The notes under the pieces are model-generated. The model saw only the letters and a list, made by a program, of their open reading frames with translations, was not told where the DNA came from and did no database searches. From Phosphoribacter sp037046615 (GTDB taxonomy: Bacteria > Actinomycetota > Actinomycetes > Actinomycetales > Dermatophilaceae), in NCBI GenBank assembly GCA_037046615.1, contig JBAOHD010000024.1:1-64000 (forward strand): a stretch of 64,000 bases of DNA. Direction: 5' to 3'. The position numbers and the translations under genes were made by a program. This document shows, piece after piece, positions 54,733-63,676 of this stretch; the first letter of the stretch is position 1, and each line of letters begins with the position of its first letter.

Positions 54733-55332
54733 GTGAGCGACCACGATCCGCACAATCCGTCACCGGCAGCGGACCCGACACCGTTCGCTCCGCCCTCACC
54801 TCCGGCCGGAGCGCCCACACCTGCACCTGCACCTGCACCACTTCCGTATGCCGGGCAACAGGCCCATTCGGGGCAGCCGCCGTATGCCGGGCCGCCGCAG
54901 CCGGGCTACCCACCCCCACCCACGGCCTACCCTCAGTACGGCGCACCAGGCACCACGGCATACCCACCTCCGGGTGGGCCCCCGCGATCCGGGCCTTACC
55001 CACCGCCGGCCGGCTATCAGCCAAGCCCCTACGGCCAGGGCGGGGGGCCCGGCCCTGGCGCCCCGGCATACCCAGCCCAGCTCGGATCGCGCCCACTGGC
55101 CCCGAGCAAGGTCTCGCCGATCATGCTCCTCGTGACGTCTGCCCTCGGGGTGCTCCTGACGGGTCTCGTCGGTCCACCGAGTCTCGTGATGTCGATCATC
55201 GCCCTCATGCGCGGCTCGACGGAGCCGGCCAAGGCCGCCCGCATGACAAAGCTCGGCTGGATCGTCCTGGCCGTCAACGCCGTCGTCGGCATCCCGCTGA
55301 TCATCCTGCTCATCATCTGGCTGCGACGTTGA
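54733..55332 (+). CDS. Proline-rich protein with two C-terminal membrane helices (DUF4190-like)
   Basis: GTG 54733 follows CAAGGAGGCC; 199 residues. Residues 1-125 are Pro/Gly/Tyr-rich with PYAGPPQPGYPPPP-type repeats. The end holds two helices (ISPIMLLV-like start near MLLVTSALGVLLTGLVGPPS and ILAVN-like GWIVLAVNAVVGIPLIILLI). This layout recalls DUF4190 proteins. The function is unknown; it probably sits in the inner membrane with the low-complexity part in the cytoplasm. It precedes xpb by four bases. Confidence 0.6.
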   Translation: MSDHDPHNPSPAADPTPFAPPSPPAGAPTPAPAPAPLPYAGQQAHSGQPPYAGPPQPGYPPPPTAYPQYGAPGTTAYPPPGGPPRSGPYPPPAGYQPSPYGQGGGPGPGAPAYPAQLGSRPLAPSKVSPIMLLVTSALGVLLTGLVGPPSLVMSIIALMRGSTEPAKAARMTKLGWIVLAVNAVVGIPLIILLIIWLRR

Positions 55333-55336
55333 GGCG

Positions 55337-56972
55337 ATGACTGACGGACCCCTGATCGTCCAGAGCGACAAGACCCTCCTGCTTGAGGTCGACCACGCGC
55401 AGGCTGACGCAGCCCGGCGCGCGATCGCGCCGTTTGCCGAGCTCGAGCGCGCACCGGAACACATCCACACCTATCGCGTGACCTCCCTCGGGCTGTGGAA
55501 CGCCCGCGCGGCCGGGCATGACGCCGAGCAGGTCATCGATGCGCTCCTGCGCTATAGCCGGTATGCCGTGCCCCAGCCCCTCTTGCTCGACATCGCCGAG
55601 ACGATGTCCCGCTATGGCCGCCTGACCCTCGAAAAGCACCCCACCCACGGTCTCGTGCTCCACACAACCGACCGGCCAGTGCTCGAAGAAGTGTTGCGGC
55701 ACAAGCGGATCCAGCCGCTCCTTGGGGCGAGGGTGGACGCGGACACGGTCGCGGTCCACCCCTCCGAGCGAGGCCACGTCAAACAGGAGTTGCTCAAGGT
55801 CGGCTGGCCCGCCGAAGACCTCGCCGGATATGTCAACGGCGAGGCCCACCCGATCGCCCTGCGCGAAGAGGGCTGGACGATGCGGCCCTATCAACGGCAT
55901 GCCGTCGATGGGTTCTGGCACGGCGGGTCAGGTGTCGTCGTGCTCCCCTGCGGCGCCGGCAAGACGATCGTCGGCGCTGGGGCGATGGCCGCGGCGGGCG
56001 CGACGACCCTCATCCTCGTGACCAATACGGTGGCGGCGCGACAGTGGAAGGACGAGTTGCTGCGGCGCACCACCCTCACGGAGGCGGAGATCGGCGAATA
56101 CTCCGGCACCCGCAAGGAGATCCGGCCGGTGACGATCGCGACCTACCAGGTCATGGCCGTCCGCCGGAAGGGCGTCTACGCCCACCTCGAGTTGCTCGAT
56201 GCCCGCGACTGGGGGCTCATCGTCTACGACGAGGTGCACCTGCTCCCCGCACCGATCTTCCGGATGACCGCAGACCTGCAGGCCCGTCGGCGCCTCGGAC
56301 TCACCGCCACCCTCGTCCGCGAGGACGGTCGCGAGTGCAGATGTCTTCTCCCTCATCGGACCCAAACGATTCGACGCGCCGTGGAAGGACATCGAGGCCC
56401 AGGGATACATCGCGCCCGCCGATTGCGTCGAGGTCCGCGTCACCCTCCCCGAGGGCGAGCGGATGGTGTATGCCGTGGCCGAGCCTGAAGACCGCTACCG
56501 GCTCGCGTCCTGCACCGCCGTCAAGGACCGCGTCGTCGAGCAACTCGTGGCACGGCATACGGGAGATCCCACTCTGGTCATCGGGCAATACCTCGACCAG
56601 CTCGAGACCCTGGCCGGTCGCCTCGACGCTCCGCTCATCACGGGCGAAACCCCTGTGGCTCAGCGGCAGAAGCTTTTCGACGCCTTCCGGCGCGGTGAGG
56701 TGCGGCTGCTCGTCGTGAGTAAAGTCGCCAACTTCTCGGTCGATCTGCCGGAAGCGTCGGTGGCGATCCAAGTGTCGGGCACGTTCGGCTCACGGCAGGA
56801 GGAGGCGCAGCGGCTCGGGCGTCTCCTGCGCCCCAAGGCCGACGGGCGGTCGGCCCACTTCTATTCGGTGGTATCGCGGGACACCGTGGACGCCGATTTC
56901 GCCGCCCATCGGCAGCGGTTCTTGGCGGAGCAGGGTTACGCCTATCGGATCCTCGACGCCGACGACCTCTGA
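55337..56972 (+). CDS. XPB/Rad25-type DNA helicase (ERCC3 homologue), one frameshift
   Basis: ATG 55337; about 545 residues when rejoined. An N-terminal damage-recognition-like domain is followed by RPYQRHAVDGFWHGGSGVVV, LPCGAGKTIVGAGAM (Walker A), YDEVHLLPAPIFRMTADLQA (DEVH box), RLGLTATLVREDGRE, then after an extra T at 56336, ADVFSLIGPKRFDAPWKDIE, and the second RecA lobe (LLVVSKVANFSVDLPEASVA, SRQEEAQRLGRLLRPKADGR). It unwinds DNA 3' to 5' in repair. The short gap to the preceding gene suggests an operon. Confidence 0.9.
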
Positions 56973-56982
56973 CCAGCCCGGG

Positions 56983-57816
56983 TTAGGGCGCGCGGTCCAC
57001 GAACGGACGGCGGTATGCCGCGTGCGGATCGGGTGCGCGAGGGCCGTGACCGTTGCCATCGAAGGACCCTGGCATCTCTGACGCTGCGAGAGGATCCGGC
57101 TCGATCACAACGGCACGGACGGGCTCAGGGAAGCTCGAGCCTGAGGGGGGCGCCGGCTCGTGCCTGAGATCGGAAGTTGTCTCCGACCCGACGGCACCCG
57201 CGGCTTCGGGTGTGGTCCCCGAGTCTGGCAGCGAGTCGGGCGCGTCATCGGGCTCGGACGCCACCGCGGGCCCGGGCTGAAAGGCCAGGTTGGCGAAGAC
57301 AGCGACGAGGGCCAGACAGATCAGGGCGTGACCGCCCCACGTATAGGGCGAGTAGTCATCGCTATGCCTCAGCACGCCGAACGCCGCGAGAACCGGCTCC
57401 GCGAGCTTCGTGGCGAGCAGCGGCGACAGCACTGCGAGCGTGTAGACCGCCCCGACGACGAGGCCGCCAAGTGCGGCGACCCGGGGCCAGCGCTCCGAAG
57501 GTCCAGCAGCACGATGAACCGCCACCACCGATGCCGCCATGACGAGAGCCACCAGCGGCACGGTGCTCCACTCGACATTGCCGATCCGCATCAGCAGGAC
57601 AAGGCCCACATTTGTGAGGGGATTGCCCGTCAATTGCGGGGCCTCGACCTGCTGCCCTGACTCCGTGACCACCTCAAAGAGGAAGTCATCGAGGCCCTTC
57701 GACGCCGCGACGAGAGCGCCGACCCAGGCGACCGCCGCGGCATACAGCGGAAGCACGAGCCAGAGCGGGACGACGCGGCGCAGCCAGCGCGCTCGATCCC
57801 CTGAAGCTGTCGCCAC
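56983..57816 (-). CDS. Hypothetical membrane protein
   Basis: 277 residues. About four to five membrane helices lie in the first two thirds (VVPLWLVLPLYAAAVAWVGA, TNVGLVLLMRIGNV, VPLVALVMAASVVAVH, VAALGGLVVGAVYTLAVLSP, ALICLALVAVFANLAFQP). The C-terminal third is acidic and proline-rich (SEPDDAPDSLPDSGTTPEAA) and probably cytoplasmic. No conserved catalytic motif is visible. It is convergent with xpb and divergent from htrA. Confidence 0.6.
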   Translation of the reverse strand: MATASGDRARWLRRVVPLWLVLPLYAAAVAWVGALVAASKGLDDFLFEVVTESGQQVEAPQLTGNPLTNVGLVLLMRIGNVEWSTVPLVALVMAASVVAVHRAAGPSERWPRVAALGGLVVGAVYTLAVLSPLLATKLAEPVLAAFGVLRHSDDYSPYTWGGHALICLALVAVFANLAFQPGPAVASEPDDAPDSLPDSGTTPEAAGAVGSETTSDLRHEPAPPSGSSFPEPVRAVVIEPDPLAASEMPGSFDGNGHGPRAPDPHAAYRRPFVDRAP

Positions 57817-57934
57817 GGCGTCACTCTACGGCTCACCCGAGCGCACAGGTCCGTCATAGGCACCCCTCAGTGCTCACCCAAGATCGCGAGGTCCCATGGC
57901 CGCATGAGCCAGTTGGACACCGCACCTTCTGCCG

Positions 57935-59161
57935 ATGCCTCCGACGTCACCCGACCCACGTGGGGTCTATCCGCCTGGGTTCGGCTCCAACCCGCCCTCC
58001 CCCACGATCCCCCCGATTCCCTCGATTCCCCCGGTGACAGTCCACCGATCGCGGCGCCGCGCAGCCGACCTCGTGGTCGTCGCGGTCCTCGCCGCCGGTC
58101 TCGTCTCAAGCGGGACGTATGCCGTGACCCGCCCCAGCACCCCGACCACAGGTGCCACGGCGACACCGATCGCCGCACGCACGGTCGCTCCGGTGGTCCA
58201 GGCCGATGGCACGGCCCCCGATTGGGCAGCGACGGCGGCTGCGGTGGCACCGAGCGTCGTCTCAGTCAAGGTCACGAGCCCCCGCGCGGAAGGAGAAGGG
58301 TCGGGCGTCATCCTCGACGCCGCGGGGCACATCCTCACGAACAATCACGTGGCCACCGGGGCCGGCTCTGGAGCCACCATCTCGGTAACCCTGCACGACG
58401 GTCGTTCGTATGCCGCGACGATCGCCGGTCTCGACGCCGCCACGGATCTGGCGGTCCTCACCCTGCAGGCGCCGCCACCGGACCTCGTCCCCATCGCCCT
58501 CGGAGACTCCGACGCGCTCACCGTGGGCCAGCAGGTCATGGCGGTGGGGAACCCTTTGGGGCTCGCCGGCACGGTCACGACGGGGATCGTGTCTGCGCTC
58601 GATCGGCCAGTCAGCACCGGCTCATCCGAGTCGAGCAGCCGAGCGGCCGGTGAGCCGGTGGTCGTCAATGCGATCCAGACCTCGGCAGCGATCAACCCGG
58701 GCAACTCCGGAGGGGCGCTCGTCACGGGCAGTGGTCAGCTCATCGGGATCAACTCGTCGATCGCGTCCCTCGGCTCGGCATCAGGCCAGAGCGGCAATAT
58801 CGGCATCGGGTTTGCCATCCCGGTCAACGAGGCCAAGGCAATCGCCGACCAACTCGTGACCAAGGGCGCGGCCGACCATGCCTATCTTGGGATCTCGTCC
58901 GCCGACGGCACGGTGACCGACGGGTCTGCCTCACGGGCTGCGGCGACCATCACGTCGGTCTCCTCTGGCACCCCGGCCGCATCGGCCGGACTGCGAGTCG
59001 GCGATGCCGTCGTCGCTGTCGGAGGAAAGCGGATCGACTCATCCTTGGCCCTCGTCGCTGCGATCCGAGCGAGGCAGGTCGGTGACGTCGTGCCAGTGAC
59101 GGTCGTGCGCGACGGACAGCGCAGCGACATCACGGTGACGTTGGTGGCTCGACCGACGTGA
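57935..59161 (+). CDS. HtrA/DegP-type serine protease with PDZ domain
   Basis: ATG 57935; 408 residues. A Pro-rich cytoplasmic start and one membrane helix (DLVVVAVLAAGLVSSGTYAV) precede a trypsin-like domain with catalytic His (GHILTNNHVATGAG), Asp (AATDLAVLTLQ) and Ser (NPGNSGGALV). The PDZ domain follows (AYLGISSADGT, ASAGLRVGDAVVAVGGKRID). It is anchored to the membrane and acts outside in protein quality control. An overlapping frame from ATG 57904 reads MSQLDTAPSADASDV, so the first residues may be misassigned if one extra base is present. Confidence 0.88.
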   Translation: MPPTSPDPRGVYPPGFGSNPPSPTIPPIPSIPPVTVHRSRRRAADLVVVAVLAAGLVSSGTYAVTRPSTPTTGATATPIAARTVAPVVQADGTAPDWAATAAAVAPSVVSVKVTSPRAEGEGSGVILDAAGHILTNNHVATGAGSGATISVTLHDGRSYAATIAGLDAATDLAVLTLQAPPPDLVPIALGDSDALTVGQQVMAVGNPLGLAGTVTTGIVSALDRPVSTGSSESSSRAAGEPVVVNAIQTSAAINPGNSGGALVTGSGQLIGINSSIASLGSASGQSGNIGIGFAIPVNEAKAIADQLVTKGAADHAYLGISSADGTVTDGSASRAAATITSVSSGTPAASAGLRVGDAVVAVGGKRIDSSLALVAAIRARQVGDVVPVTVVRDGQRSDITVTLVARPT

Positions 59162-59173
59162 TGAGTGGGGCCA

Positions 59174-59211
59174 GGTTGTGCCGACAGCGTCAAAGGCATG
59201 TCGGCACAACC
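59174..59211 (+). terminator. Terminator after htrA
   Basis: A 13-pair perfect stem GGTTGTGCCGACA / TGTCGGCACAACC with a 12-base loop, 12 bases after the htrA stop. Confidence 0.8.
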
Positions 59212-59220
59212 GGCTCAGAT

Positions 59221-59430
59221 CCCCCCAGGCCACACACACACGTATCCGTCCGCGTCCCCCCGGAGCAGACGCCTTCCACGCCCCCCGGCCACCGTCTCCC
59301 CGGCACGTCGTGCCCGGTGGCCATCCTGGCGCGCCCATCCCACTCCCCTGGGACTGCGCGCGGTTCGCCCTTCCGGCTGGTCCCCCCCGGAACCCTCCGG
59401 AAGGACGAACCACGATGCCATTCCCCCGAC
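59221..59430 (+). ncRNA. C-run-rich non-coding region, possibly related to actinobacterial 6C RNA
   Basis: The 440-base gap between htrA and helD holds runs of six C at 59221, 59256 and 59281, seven C at 59382 and five near 59423. A 15-pair inverted repeat with one mismatch (59362-59376 with 59397-59411) encloses the seven-C run. The 6C RNA of actinobacteria is defined by stem-loops with runs of about six C. I cannot fold the whole region reliably, so the match is suggestive only. No coding frame here looks genuine. Confidence 0.3.
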
Positions 59431-59605
59431 CCAGGGCATCCCACCCAAGTCGCTGGCTCGGATATGAGACGAGGTCCCCCGCCGGTCATGACAGGGTTTT
59501 TGCGAAATCTTGAAAATCTCTTCTGCGCGGGGTCCGCAAGGTGGGTCGAGGGCAGCATGGCCACGGGTCCCCGTGCTAGAGGGGCGCACGGCATACTGGC
59601 TCCTC

Positions 59606-61658
59606 GTGTCTTCCGCCGCCGCCGACCCGGTCCTTGCCCGTGAGCAGGCCTGGCTCGACCACGCTCGGCGCGAGTTGGCGAGGATGCGCGCCAAGACCGA
59701 GGCGCTGCGCGACAGCGCGGTGGGCGGGGATCGGGTCTCCACGGAGTTCCTCGCCCTCAGGCTCCACGAGCGGGTGCAGGCGTTGGTCGATGACCCCACA
59801 TCGACGGTGTTCTTTGGCGCCCTTGTCTTCGACCACGACATCGAAGGCCACGAGCGGTGGTACATCGGGCGGAGACACATCCACGACGAGGCTGGCGACC
59901 CGGTCGTCATCGACTGGCGCGCCGAGCTGTCGAGCACCTTCTACCGGGCCAGCCGAAGAGCACCCCTCGGCGTCACCCTGCGGCGCCGCTTCGGGGTCGA
60001 CCAGGGCCGACTCACGGCATACGAGGACGAACATCTCGTCGACCCAGCCGAGCAGGCGACCCGCAGCGCGATCCTCGCGGCCGAGATCGAGCGTCCCCGC
60101 GTCGGGCCGATGCGCGACATCGTCGCGACGATCCAGCCCGAGCAGGACGAGATCGTCCGGGCTGACGTCGGCACGACCATCTGCGTCCAAGGCGCCCCCG
60201 GCACCGGCAAGACGGCCGTCGGCCTGCACCGGGCGGCGTGGCTGCTCTACGCCCACCGCGAGCGCCTCGCCCGGTCAGGTGTCCTCGTCGTCGGACCCAA
60301 CGGCATCCTTCCTCGATCACGTCGGCGCCGTCCTGCCAGCCCTCGGGGAAGTCGACGTGCGACACACGACGGCGGCGGATCTCGTGGCGAGCGTGCCCGT
60401 GCGCGGTTCTGACTCCGTCGCAGCCGCCACGCTCAAGGGCGACGTGCGGCTCGCGGACATGCTCAGCCGGGCGGTGTGGTCGCACATCACCGAGCCGAGG
60501 GAGGCGCTCGTCGTCCCCCGCGGGTCGCGCAAGTGGCGGGTGGCGGCGTATCGGGTCGCCGACGTCATCGCGGAGCTGCGCGAGCGGCAAGTGCGCTACG
60601 GCGCCGCCCGCGCCATGCTCACGCAGCGACTCGCGCACCTCGTGCTCACCGAGATGGAACGCTCCGGCGACTCACCCGACGACACCGTCCAGGCCGCGGT
60701 GGCTCGGTCGGCTCCGGTGCGAGCGTATGCCGCCCGGCTGTGGCCGGACCTCACACCGACGAAAGTGCTTGCGAGGTTGTGGTCGGACGCCGACGTCCTC
60801 GCCCGCCATGCCGACGGCCTACTGAGCTCCGAGGAGCAGCGAATCTTGCTGTGGCCGAAGGCACCCCGGTCCGCGGGTGCGGCTCAGTGGTCAGCGGCTG
60901 ACGTCGTGCTCCTCGACGAAATCGCCGACCTTATCGACCGCACGCCGAGCCTCGGGCATGTCATCCTCGACGAAGCCCAAGACCTCTCGCCGATGCAACT
61001 CCGCGCCATCGGACGACGCTGCTCGACCGGTTCGGCGACAGTCCTAGGAGACATCGCCCAAGGCACCACACCGTGGGCCACCGACTCCTGGGACACCACC
61101 CTCGCGCACCTCGGCAAGCCCGGGGCGCACGTCGAGGTGCTCGACCGCGGCTTCCGCGTCCCTGCGGCAGTCATCGAGTATGCCGCCCGCCTCCTGCCGC
61201 ACATGGCGCCCGGCCTGGGGACGCCGGAGTCGGTCCGTGACAACCGCGGGTCGCTCCGCATCGACCCGACTGGAGATCGGAAAGCGTTGCTGGGCAGGGT
61301 GATTGACCAGGTGAAGGGGTGGGGGCAGGACCCAGGGTCGGTGGGTGTCATCTGCGCCGATGACGCCGCCGATGGCTTGTCGACGGCGCTGGGGCTGGCC
61401 GGTGTGCGGCATTCCGTCCTCGGCCGCCAGGCGCCGACGGAGGGCCCGCAGGTCGGCGACGCCGCAGTGACGGTCGTGCGTGCGAGCGAGGCCAAAGGTC
61501 TGGAGTTCGACCGGGTCGTCGTCGTCGAACCTGCCGAGATCGCGGCGGCCGAAGCCGACCATCGCACGGGGCTGCGCCGCCTCTACGTCGTCCTCACCCG
61601 CGCGGTCACGGCCCTGGCAGTCGTCCACGAGCGGCCGCTGCCGCCCGAACTCGCCTGA
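59606..61658 (+). CDS. helD: HelD-like UvrD-family helicase, one frameshift
   Basis: GTG 59606 follows CATACT by eight bases. About 684 residues when rejoined. An N-terminal coiled-coil arm (EQAWLDHARRELARMRAKTE) and YIGRRHIHDEAGDPVVIDWR lead to the P-loop VQGAPGTGKTAVGLHRAAWL. An extra C near 60308 breaks the frame. Then follow VILDEAQDLSPMQLRAIGRR (Walker B), VLGDIAQGTTPW, EVLDRGFRVPAAVIEYAARL and ASEAKGLEFDRVVVVEP. This is the HelD type that removes RNA polymerase from stalled complexes. Confidence 0.85.
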
Positions 61659-61671
61659 GAGACTGACCATC

Positions 61672-62349
61672 ATGCCCGCGCTCATCCAGTGGTGGACCCA
61701 GGACCTCGCAGTCCTCTCCCCGACCGCGCTCGAGGATGCCGTGTATGCCGCAGGCGCGGACCTTCTCATCCGGTGGGGCCAGCCACACCGTCACTACCAC
61801 GGCACCCGGCACCTCGTGGAGATGTTCTGGGCGCTGGAGGAACTCGAAGACGCGGGAGAGATCGACGCCAGCGCCGGGCTCCTCGGCCGGGTTGCCTCGT
61901 GGTGGCATGACGCGGTCTACGACCCACGCGCCGTCGACGGGGCCAACGAGGCCGACAGCGCCGCGCTGGCCCGCGAAGTCCTCACGAGCCTGGAGTGCGA
62001 CGCTGCGGACGTCGACCTGGTCGAGGCCCTCGTCCTGGCCACGGCGTCACACCGCGGGGCATCCGATCCGGTGGAGAGAGCTTTCCTCGACGCCGACCTG
62101 TGGATCCTGTCGGCCCCGGCGAGCCGCTTCGACGACTATTGCGCGCGAGGTGCGCCGAGGAATACGCCCACGTGCCTGACGCGGCCTACGCCGCTGGGGC
62201 GTGCGGAGCAGCATCCTCAGGGAGTTTGCCAGCGCGTCCCCAGATCTACCGTACTGATCACGCTGCGGCTGGCTTGGGAGCCGCCAGCGCGGGTCAACCT
62301 CGACCGCGAGCTCGGGCGACTGGCAGGCCCCACCCTCGACGTCACCTGA
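61672..62349 (+). CDS. HD-domain metal-dependent phosphohydrolase-like protein, frameshifted at the end
   Basis: ATG 61672; about 225 residues when rejoined. GQPHRHYHGTRHLVEMFWAL and SWWHDAVYDP (His-Asp pair) form the HD metal site; VLATASHRGASDPVERAFLD and ADLWILSAP continue it. From 62140 on, several single-base insertions break the tail (near 62141, 62153, 62200, 62232 and 62276), whose restored reading includes REVRREYAHVPDAAYAAG. The substrate is unknown. It follows helD by 13 bases. Confidence 0.7.
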   Translation: MPALIQWWTQDLAVLSPTALEDAVYAAGADLLIRWGQPHRHYHGTRHLVEMFWALEELEDAGEIDASAGLLGRVASWWHDAVYDPRAVDGANEADSAALAREVLTSLECDAADVDLVEALVLATASHRGASDPVERAFLDADLWILSAPASRFDDYCARGAPRNTPTCLTRPTPLGRAEQHPQGVCQRVPRSTVLITLRLAWEPPARVNLDRELGRLAGPTLDVT

Positions 62350-62512
62350 TCGCGCCAGTGCTTTCGCGCAGGACGTATGCCGCGAGCGGCCACCAGAACT
62401 GCCGCCCGGCCAGGAGCGCGAACTCCTCGGGGGTCGCCCACTCGGGTGGGCGTGACGAGCCAGGCTCGGCTCGCAACCTCGGGGCGCTGGCGGGCAAGCG
62501 GACGGCATACGC
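62342..62512 (-). CDS. C-terminal fragment of an unknown Intrasporangiaceae-like gene
   Basis: Reading the minus strand, AVRLPASAPRLRAEPGSSRP, EWATPEEFALLAGRQFWWPL and AAYVLRESTGAIR end at 62342, overlapping the HD gene's stop by eight bases. The fragment contains a GTATGCCG motif at its start and one near 62373, both typical of piece 2. No family is recognised. Upstream it runs in frame into the CysW N-terminus across the second join. Confidence 0.45.
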   Translation of the reverse strand, partial: AYAVRLPASAPRLRAEPGSSRPPEWATPEEFALLAGRQFWWPLAAYVLRESTGAIR

Positions 62513-62644
62513 CTCCGGCCTCGAGATTTCGGTCCAGAATGCCGTCAGCCCCTCGCTGAAGCTTTGGCTCGCCATATAGAGGATCGGTCCCACCAGCAGG
62601 ACGAGGAAGTAGAGCCAGACGATCCCGATCAACAACCAACGCAT
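62513..62644 (-). CDS. cysW: Sulfate ABC transporter permease CysW, N-terminal fragment
   Basis: ATG 62644 (62650 possible). The residues MRWLLIGIVWLYFLVLLVGP and ILYMASQSFSEGLTAFWTEI, then SRPEA, match the first transmembrane helix and loop of CysW. The gene is cut at about 62513 by a join to unrelated actinobacterial sequence. It follows cysT as in classical sbp/cysP-cysT-cysW-cysA operons; cysA is absent from the window. Confidence 0.7.
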
Positions 62645-62692
62645 GCACATGCTCCCATCTCACCCATGCCCGGCTCTGCCGGATTCATCGTC

Positions 62693-63574
62693 TCAGATTG
62701 CCGCGGTCGGCACCACGGACTCGGAGTCGCGAGGATCCTTCTGCCGGGTCCATTGAAACAATCTTGGCAACCGTTCCCCGGGACGACGGGTCAACCGTTC
62801 CAAAAGCAAGAGAACCAGAAAGGAGATCAGTAAAATCAGCACCGAGACGGACGTGGCCGCCTGGGGGTTGTAGCTCTCGATCTCCCCATACACATAGACG
62901 GAAGCGACCTGCGTCTTCATCGGAATATTGCCCGCCACGATCACGATGGACCCGAATTCGCCGAGCGCCCGCACGAAGGTGAGGAAGACGCCGGTCAGCA
63001 GACCGGGCAGGATCGACGGGACCGTGACTTTCCAGAAGGTGATCCAGGGGCTGGCTCCCAACGTGAAGGCTGCTTCTTCCTGATCGCGTTCGAGGCCCAT
63101 CAGCACCGGTTGCAGAGAGCGGATGGTAAACGGCATGGTCACAAACACCATCGCCAGGATGATCCCGGGCTGGTTGTAGAGCACCGCCATCCCGCCCTGT
63201 TGAAGCCAGGTGCCCAGCAGGCTGGTCGGTCCATAGATCGCGGCGATCATGAGGCCGGCAACCAGGGTCGGAATGGCAAAGGGCAAATCAACGAGCGCGT
63301 TGAGGAGCCACCGGCCCGGGAATTCGTAGCGTACCAGCACCAGCGCCGACAAGGTGCCGAACAGGGCATTGATGGCGGTCGCAATGGCGGCGGTTTCCAC
63401 GGTGAGCCACAGCGCTGCCGCAGCTTGAGGAGCCGACAGATCCTGGATGAACCGGTCCCATCCGGCCGCGAACGATTGATGCGCCAGCGCCGCGAGGGGC
63501 AAGAAAATCAGCACGAGCACATAGCCGACTGCGGCAGATCGTAAGGCCAGGCTGAGCAAGAGATGGGCGGTCAT
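62693..63574 (-). CDS. cysT: Sulfate ABC transporter permease CysT (CysU)
   Basis: 293 residues, complete. About six to seven helices: GYVLVLIFLPLAALAHQSFA, WLLNALVDLPFAIPTLVAGL, and the cytoplasmic EAA loop EEAAFTLGASPWITFWKVTV, where the ATPase docks. YGPTSLLGTWLQQ and VRALGEFGSIVIVAGNIPMK are typical of CysT. With CysW, CysA and a sulfate-binding protein it imports sulfate or thiosulfate. GC content and codon use are lower than in the rest of the window. Confidence 0.88.
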   Translation of the reverse strand: MTAHLLLSLALRSAAVGYVLVLIFLPLAALAHQSFAAGWDRFIQDLSAPQAAAALWLTVETAAIATAINALFGTLSALVLVRYEFPGRWLLNALVDLPFAIPTLVAGLMIAAIYGPTSLLGTWLQQGGMAVLYNQPGIILAMVFVTMPFTIRSLQPVLMGLERDQEEAAFTLGASPWITFWKVTVPSILPGLLTGVFLTFVRALGEFGSIVIVAGNIPMKTQVASVYVYGEIESYNPQAATSVSVLILLISFLVLLLLERLTRRPGERLPRLFQWTRQKDPRDSESVVPTAAI

Positions 63575-63676
63575 ACGAGCGTTCTACCTTACTGGTTACG
63601 GTCACGCCTGTTCGACAGGCACCATTCCTATCGTTGGTCGTGATGATTCTTCAGGAATCATTTTCTCAGGAGGCTG
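63575..63676. other. Gap between sulfate-binding protein and cysT genes, with a hairpin
   Basis: 102 bases. An inverted repeat ATGATTC/GAATCAT (63643-63661) with a five-base loop is followed by TTTT on the plus strand; a short GCCTGT/ACAGGC hairpin lies at 63606-63620. These may attenuate or separate expression of the two genes. No ORF is apparent. Confidence 0.4.

Larger units (their letters stand above)
17085..62510. repeat. Dispersed 8-mer GTATGCCG / CGGCATAC
   Basis: By reading I find roughly 80 copies of the core TATGCC/GGCATA, most with full GTATGCCG, about equally on both strands, inside genes and between them. Examples are 18279, 20070, 23122, 27436, 30193, 35116, 41261, 44364, 47944, 53536, 58117 and 62373. 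An 8-mer of this composition is expected at most once or twice in 45 kb. I see no full copies before 17,085 or after 62,510. Confidence 0.85.
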
